In this document: one piece after another, positions 15,984 to 18,486 of the stretch
Layout: each line of letters begins with the position of its first letter
Position numbering within the stretch: position 1 is the first letter of the stretch
Assembly: GCA_035369865.1 (NCBI GenBank)
Contig: DAOOVG010000043.1
Location: 1 to 18,486 of the forward strand
Direction of reading: 5' to 3'
Origin: MVYY01 sp035369865
Lineage (GTDB): Bacteria; Bacteroidota; Bacteroidia; Bacteroidales; Paludibacteraceae
Length of the DNA: 18,486 nucleotides
The notes under the pieces: model-generated
Database searches by the model: none
The model's input: the letters and a program-made list of their open reading frames with translations, nothing else
Told to the model about the DNA's origin: nothing
Position numbers and translations under genes: made by a program

Positions 15984-15989
15984 TAACCT
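15958..15989. repeat. Perfect inverted repeat overlapping the rpmH promoter
   Basis: Arms AGGTTACAAAA (15958-15968) and TTTTGTAACCT (15979-15989) pair perfectly over 11 bp around a 10-bp centre. The left arm begins 2 bp after the -33 box. The right arm overlaps the -7 box and reaches the predicted transcription start. Because it lies upstream of most of the transcript, it looks like a DNA operator for a dimeric regulator rather than an RNA hairpin. That role is inference. Confidence 0.6.
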
Positions 15990-16023
15990 CAAAAATAAGA
16001 AGAAACTGCTAAAATAATACAAA

Positions 16024-16182
16024 ATGAAGAGGACATTTCAACCGTCGCAAAGAAAAAGAAGAAATAAACATGGCTTTCGTGAAAGAATGGCAACTGCCAA
16101 TGGTCGAAGAGTTCTGGCTGCCCGCCGTGCTAAAGGAAGAAAAAAGTTAACAGTTGCCGATGAAGGGCGTCATAAAAGATAA
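16024..16182 (+). CDS. rpmH: 50S ribosomal protein L34
   Basis: Small, very basic component of the large ribosomal subunit. The 52-residue product begins MKRTFQPSQRKRRNKHGFRE and continues with RMATANGRRVLAARRAKGRK, the nearly invariant L34 pattern, then ends KLTVADEGRHKR. The start is an ATG about 35 nt after the predicted transcription start. There is no clear Shine-Dalgarno sequence, only an A-rich leader. In many bacteria rpmH is followed by rnpA and yidC. Here a terminator follows at once and the next gene encodes a PASTA protein, so L34 is transcribed alone. Confidence 0.98.
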   Translation: MKRTFQPSQRKRRNKHGFRERMATANGRRVLAARRAKGRKKLTVADEGRHKR

Positions 16183-16214
16183 ATTTATTCCCTGAGTTTG
16201 TGAAAGTAAATAAT

Positions 16215-16248
16215 AAAGTAAAAACTAACGGAAGGTTTTTACTTTTTT
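16215..16248 (+). terminator. Rho-independent terminator of rpmH
   Basis: The plus-strand stem AGTAAAAACT (16217-16226) pairs with GGTTTTTACT (16234-16243), ten pairs including one G-U, around a 7-nt loop (AACGGAA). Two flanking A-T pairs extend it, and the run TTTTTT at 16243-16248 gives the U tract. It lies 32 bp past the rpmH stop. Confidence 0.85.
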
Positions 16249-16258
16249 ATTTTTAGCA

Positions 16259-16290
16259 TTTCGATGACTGAAATAATTTCATTATTTTTG
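16259..16290 (+). promoter_or_regulatory. Candidate promoter of the PASTA/rluD pair
   Basis: The -7 element TATTTTTG (16283-16290) matches TAnnTTTG, and TTTC (16259-16262) stands 20 bp upstream in place of TTTG. The start would fall near 16295-16297, about 45 bp before the ATG at 16341. It lies just after the rpmH terminator, where a new promoter is needed. Confidence 0.48.
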
Positions 16291-16340
16291 ACGTTAACTT
16301 GATAAACTTACATTTTTTTGAAAGTAGGTATGATATTTTT

Positions 16341-17183
16341 ATGAACTTTAAAAAATTTTGGAAAGAAACTTTTGCGGGCTTTGTGGTAAAGAATGTATTA
16401 CTTGCCATTGTGGTGTTTATTTTACTCTCATGGGTGACTCTTATTTGTATTGATTTTTATACCCATCATGGTGAAGCTGAAATTATTCCCGATTTAAGAG
16501 GTGCTTATGTAGAAGAAGCTGAAATATTGTTAAGCAAAAAAAATCTTTATCCGAAAGTAATAGATTCAGTATATATTCGAGATAAAAAACTTGGAACTAT
16601 CGTTGAGCAAATTCCTCCACCTAATTCTACTATTAAACGAAACCGTCCAGTTTATTTGATTATTAATTCTCGTCAAGTGAAACAAATACCTTTGCCTGAT
16701 GTCATTGATGTTTCTTATCGTCAAGCTATTGCAATGCTTTCATCGGTTGGCTTATCAGTTGAGGGAGTTCAATATTTACCATCTGAATATAAAGATCTTG
16801 TTCTTGATGTAAAATATCAAGGGAGCAGTCTTTTGCCGGGTACACGTATTCCAGAAAGTAGTTCTGTAATCTTAGTAGTAGGCAGTGGTTATGGTGATAG
16901 TTTATCAGTTGTTCCTCAATTAAAAGGATTAACATTGCAAGAAGCAAAAGAAAAAGCTTTTTTAAATTCTTTTGTAATAGGATCGACTTCATACGATATA
17001 CTTCCAAATGGAAATGACAATGATTATTTTATCTATCGCCAGCGTCCTTCCGCAGGAGAGTCAGCAAATGTTGGTAGCAGAATTGATGTATGGTTAACTA
17101 CTTCTAAAGAACGATTAAAAGAAACTTTTGATGAAAATGACAATTCATCGGACAGTAATGGTGACGATGAAATATTTTTCTGA
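16341..17183 (+). CDS. Membrane-anchored protein with three PASTA domains
   Basis: A 280-residue inner-membrane protein with a short cytoplasmic N-terminus, one membrane helix (about 14-38) and an extracytoplasmic part with three PASTA repeats (about 46-112, 116-183 and 188-255). Each begins with a P-D/Q-L/V-type turn (IPDLRGAYVEEAE, LPDVIDVSYRQAI, VPQLKGLTLQEAK) and ends in a hydrophobic strand (VYLIINS, VILVVGS, IDVWLTT). PASTA domains bind peptidoglycan fragments or beta-lactams in other bacteria. No kinase or transpeptidase domain is attached. The C-terminus is highly acidic (DENDNSSDSNGDDEIFF). The chosen start is the ATG at 16341, directly before the helix; an in-frame TTG at 16299 would add 14 residues. 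It precedes rluD by 96 bp, an order common in Bacteroidota. The exact role is unknown. Confidence 0.88.
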   Translation: MNFKKFWKETFAGFVVKNVLLAIVVFILLSWVTLICIDFYTHHGEAEIIPDLRGAYVEEAEILLSKKNLYPKVIDSVYIRDKKLGTIVEQIPPPNSTIKRNRPVYLIINSRQVKQIPLPDVIDVSYRQAIAMLSSVGLSVEGVQYLPSEYKDLVLDVKYQGSSLLPGTRIPESSSVILVVGSGYGDSLSVVPQLKGLTLQEAKEKAFLNSFVIGSTSYDILPNGNDNDYFIYRQRPSAGESANVGSRIDVWLTTSKERLKETFDENDNSSDSNGDDEIFF

Positions 17184-17200
17184 AATTTTGTATGCCATAA

Positions 17201-17224
17201 TGTTGATAATTCTCTAAATCAACA
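17201..17224 (+). repeat. Short hairpin between the PASTA gene and rluD
   Basis: TGTTGAT (17201-17207) and ATCAACA (17218-17224) form a perfect 7-bp stem with a 10-nt loop, followed by ATCTTTTC. The stem is AT-rich and the T run is short, so it could at most weaken read-through into rluD. It may be chance. Confidence 0.3.
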
Positions 17225-17279
17225 ATCTTTTCTTAAATCCAATCTATTTTTTAAAATCAATAAAATAATAAACTGAAAA

Positions 17280-18329
17280 TTGTTAGAAGTAACTAAATGG
17301 GAAGAATTAATTGAATCTGCTGAAGAATCAGAATTTTATGAACATTACCGATTTAAAGTAGATAAAGGACAGTCACCATTACGAATTGATAAATATCTGG
17401 TTAATTGCATAGCGAATATTTCCCGTAATCGGATTCAGGAAGCTGCTGAAAATGGGAATATCTTGGTAAATGAAAAACCTGTAAAATCCAATTATAAGGT
17501 AAAGCCAGGAGATATCATTACAATTGTGATGACTTATCCACCTTCTCATTTTGAAATTATTCCTCAAAATATCCCTCTCAATATTGTTTATGAAGATGAA
17601 GAATTGATAGTTGTAAATAAGCAACCAGGATTAGTAGTTCATCCGGGCATAGGTAATTATGATGGCACACTACTTAATGCCTTAGCTTATTATTTTAAAA
17701 ATCAACCAAATATTAATTTTAATGATCCTCGTATTGGTTTGGTTCATCGAATTGATAAAGATACTTCTGGTTTGCTTTTAATTGCAAAAACAGAAGATGC
17801 AAAAAGCCATTTAGGAAAACAATTTTACGATAAAACAACCGAACGCCGATATCAAGCACTGGTATGGGGAAACATCAAAAGAAATGAAGGGACTATTGAA
17901 GGATCACTTGCCCGTGATCCACGAAACAGAATGTTGTTCTCGGTTTTTTCAGAAGAAGAAAATTCATCAGCTAAAAGAGCAGTAACTCATTTTAAAGTAC
18001 TGGAACGTCTGGCTTATGTTACATTAGTTGAATGCAAACTGGAGACAGGACGAACGCATCAAATACGTGTTCACATGAAACATATTGGACATCCAGTCTT
18101 CAATGATGAACGCTATGGAGGAAATGAAATTTTAAGAGGAACCTCTTCGACTAGCTATCGTCAATTTGTAAAAAATTGTTTTGAAATTTGTCCTCGTCAA
18201 GCTTTACATGCCAAAACTTTAGGATTTATTCATCCTAAAACAGGAGAACTTATGAACTTCGATAGTGAATTCCCTGCTGATATGGAACAGTTGCTGGAAA
18301 AATGGAGAAATTATACAAAAACAATCTAA
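17280..18329 (+). CDS. rluD: RluD-type 23S rRNA pseudouridine synthase
   Basis: RluA-family pseudouridine synthase. RluD proper modifies U1911, U1915 and U1917 in helix 69 of 23S rRNA. The 349-residue protein has an N-terminal S4 RNA-binding domain (about 34-85: LRIDKYLVNCI, SRNRIQEAAENGNILVN) and then the catalytic domain. The catalytic aspartate is D159 in LVHRIDKDTSGLLLIAKT, and LVECKLETGRTHQIRVHMKH is the second family block. The S4 domain favours RluD over RluA. The reading frame begins at a TTG (17280), because TGA lies two codons upstream and the first in-frame ATG comes after most of the S4 domain. The acidic N-terminus is usual in Bacteroidota homologues. The rRNA target is by homology only. 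Confidence 0.92.
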   Translation: MLEVTKWEELIESAEESEFYEHYRFKVDKGQSPLRIDKYLVNCIANISRNRIQEAAENGNILVNEKPVKSNYKVKPGDIITIVMTYPPSHFEIIPQNIPLNIVYEDEELIVVNKQPGLVVHPGIGNYDGTLLNALAYYFKNQPNINFNDPRIGLVHRIDKDTSGLLLIAKTEDAKSHLGKQFYDKTTERRYQALVWGNIKRNEGTIEGSLARDPRNRMLFSVFSEEENSSAKRAVTHFKVLERLAYVTLVECKLETGRTHQIRVHMKHIGHPVFNDERYGGNEILRGTSSTSYRQFVKNCFEICPRQALHAKTLGFIHPKTGELMNFDSEFPADMEQLLEKWRNYTKTI

Positions 18330-18362
18330 TTGATTCATTTAAACATTATATCATTTAGATTG
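18322..18362 (+). repeat. Inverted repeat spanning the rluD stop codon
   Basis: CAATCTAATTGAT (18322-18334) and ATCATTTAGATTG (18350-18362) match as inverted arms at 12 of 13 positions around a 15-nt loop. The left arm contains the rluD stop codon (18327-18329). No T run follows, so it is not a standard terminator; it may protect the mRNA 3' end. The remaining bases to 18486 hold no gene that I can support. Confidence 0.4.
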
Positions 18363-18486
18363 CTATAGTGTTAGTAATCACAAAAATTTTGAAATTATGG
18401 AGACCACCTATAAGTAACATATCTTTACTCCATAAATCATAGGTTAATTTTTTGAATAAGATAATCGTAATATTTTGATAATCAGG

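Larger units (their letters stand above)
15639..16023. other. Divergent 385-bp intergenic region between rpsO and rpmH
   Basis: Very AT-rich and without a credible gene on either strand. The rpsO side holds one candidate -7 element. The rpmH side (15953-15989) holds a full promoter overlapped by an inverted repeat. The middle (about 15700-15940) shows no tRNA, structured RNA, repeat or protein-coding signal that I can support. Confidence 0.7.

Noticed and set aside
16299..16340. Upstream TTG start for the PASTA protein
   Set aside because: It would lie only a few bases from the predicted transcription start. The ATG at 16341 sits directly before the signal-anchor helix.
18398..18418. ATG followed by a six-codon frame (METTYK) after rluD
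   Set aside because: Too short, with no leader or conserved pattern. The region to the window end shows no other coding signal.

Overview
The window is an AT-rich stretch of chromosome from a member of the Bacteroidota, most likely a Bacteroidales-type bacterium. Four things point there. The promoters fit the TTTG-N19/20-TAnnTTTG pattern. The genes mostly lack Shine-Dalgarno sequences. The V-type ATPase operon has the bacterial order E-DUF2764-A-B-D-I-K. RseP carries the long insertion seen in Bacteroidales homologues. All genes are intact and look like core or near-core functions. I see no insertion sequence, phage gene, CRISPR array, tRNA, rRNA or defence system.

Layout. Positions 180-3859 (minus strand) hold an envelope/isoprenoid cluster: a membrane-anchored degenerate LytM (M23-like) protein, then dxr (MEP pathway), then the site-2 protease rseP. 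Positions 4052-11796 (minus) hold the seven-gene V-type ATPase operon, closed by a strong terminator at 3912-3959. A short divergent region (11797-12062) separates it from a DUF456 membrane protein on the plus strand. That gene runs tail-to-tail into hisS and overlaps its end by 14 bp. hisS lies behind waaA (Kdo transferase) on the minus strand. rpsO (minus) has its own terminator.

Right-hand part, plus strand. A 385-bp divergent spacer separates rpsO from rpmH, a 52-residue L34 gene at 16024-16182. It contains the best promoter in the window, and that promoter is overlapped by an 11-bp-arm inverted repeat. rpmH ends at a clear terminator. A three-PASTA membrane-anchored protein and an RluD-type pseudouridine synthase follow.

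How the genes work together. The ATPase genes encode a rotary ion pump or synthase. Its K subunit keeps every residue of the known Na+ site of the Enterococcus hirae ring, so Na+ coupling is predicted. No recognisable C, F or G/H subunit is encoded, and the DUF2764 protein is the obvious candidate for one of these roles. waaA shows a Gram-negative LPS-type envelope. The LytM, PASTA and RseP proteins all act at or across the inner membrane. The points most worth checking are the Na+ site, the identity of DUF2764, the palindrome on the rpmH promoter and the complete loss of metal ligands in the LytM protein. I found no wholly new system.
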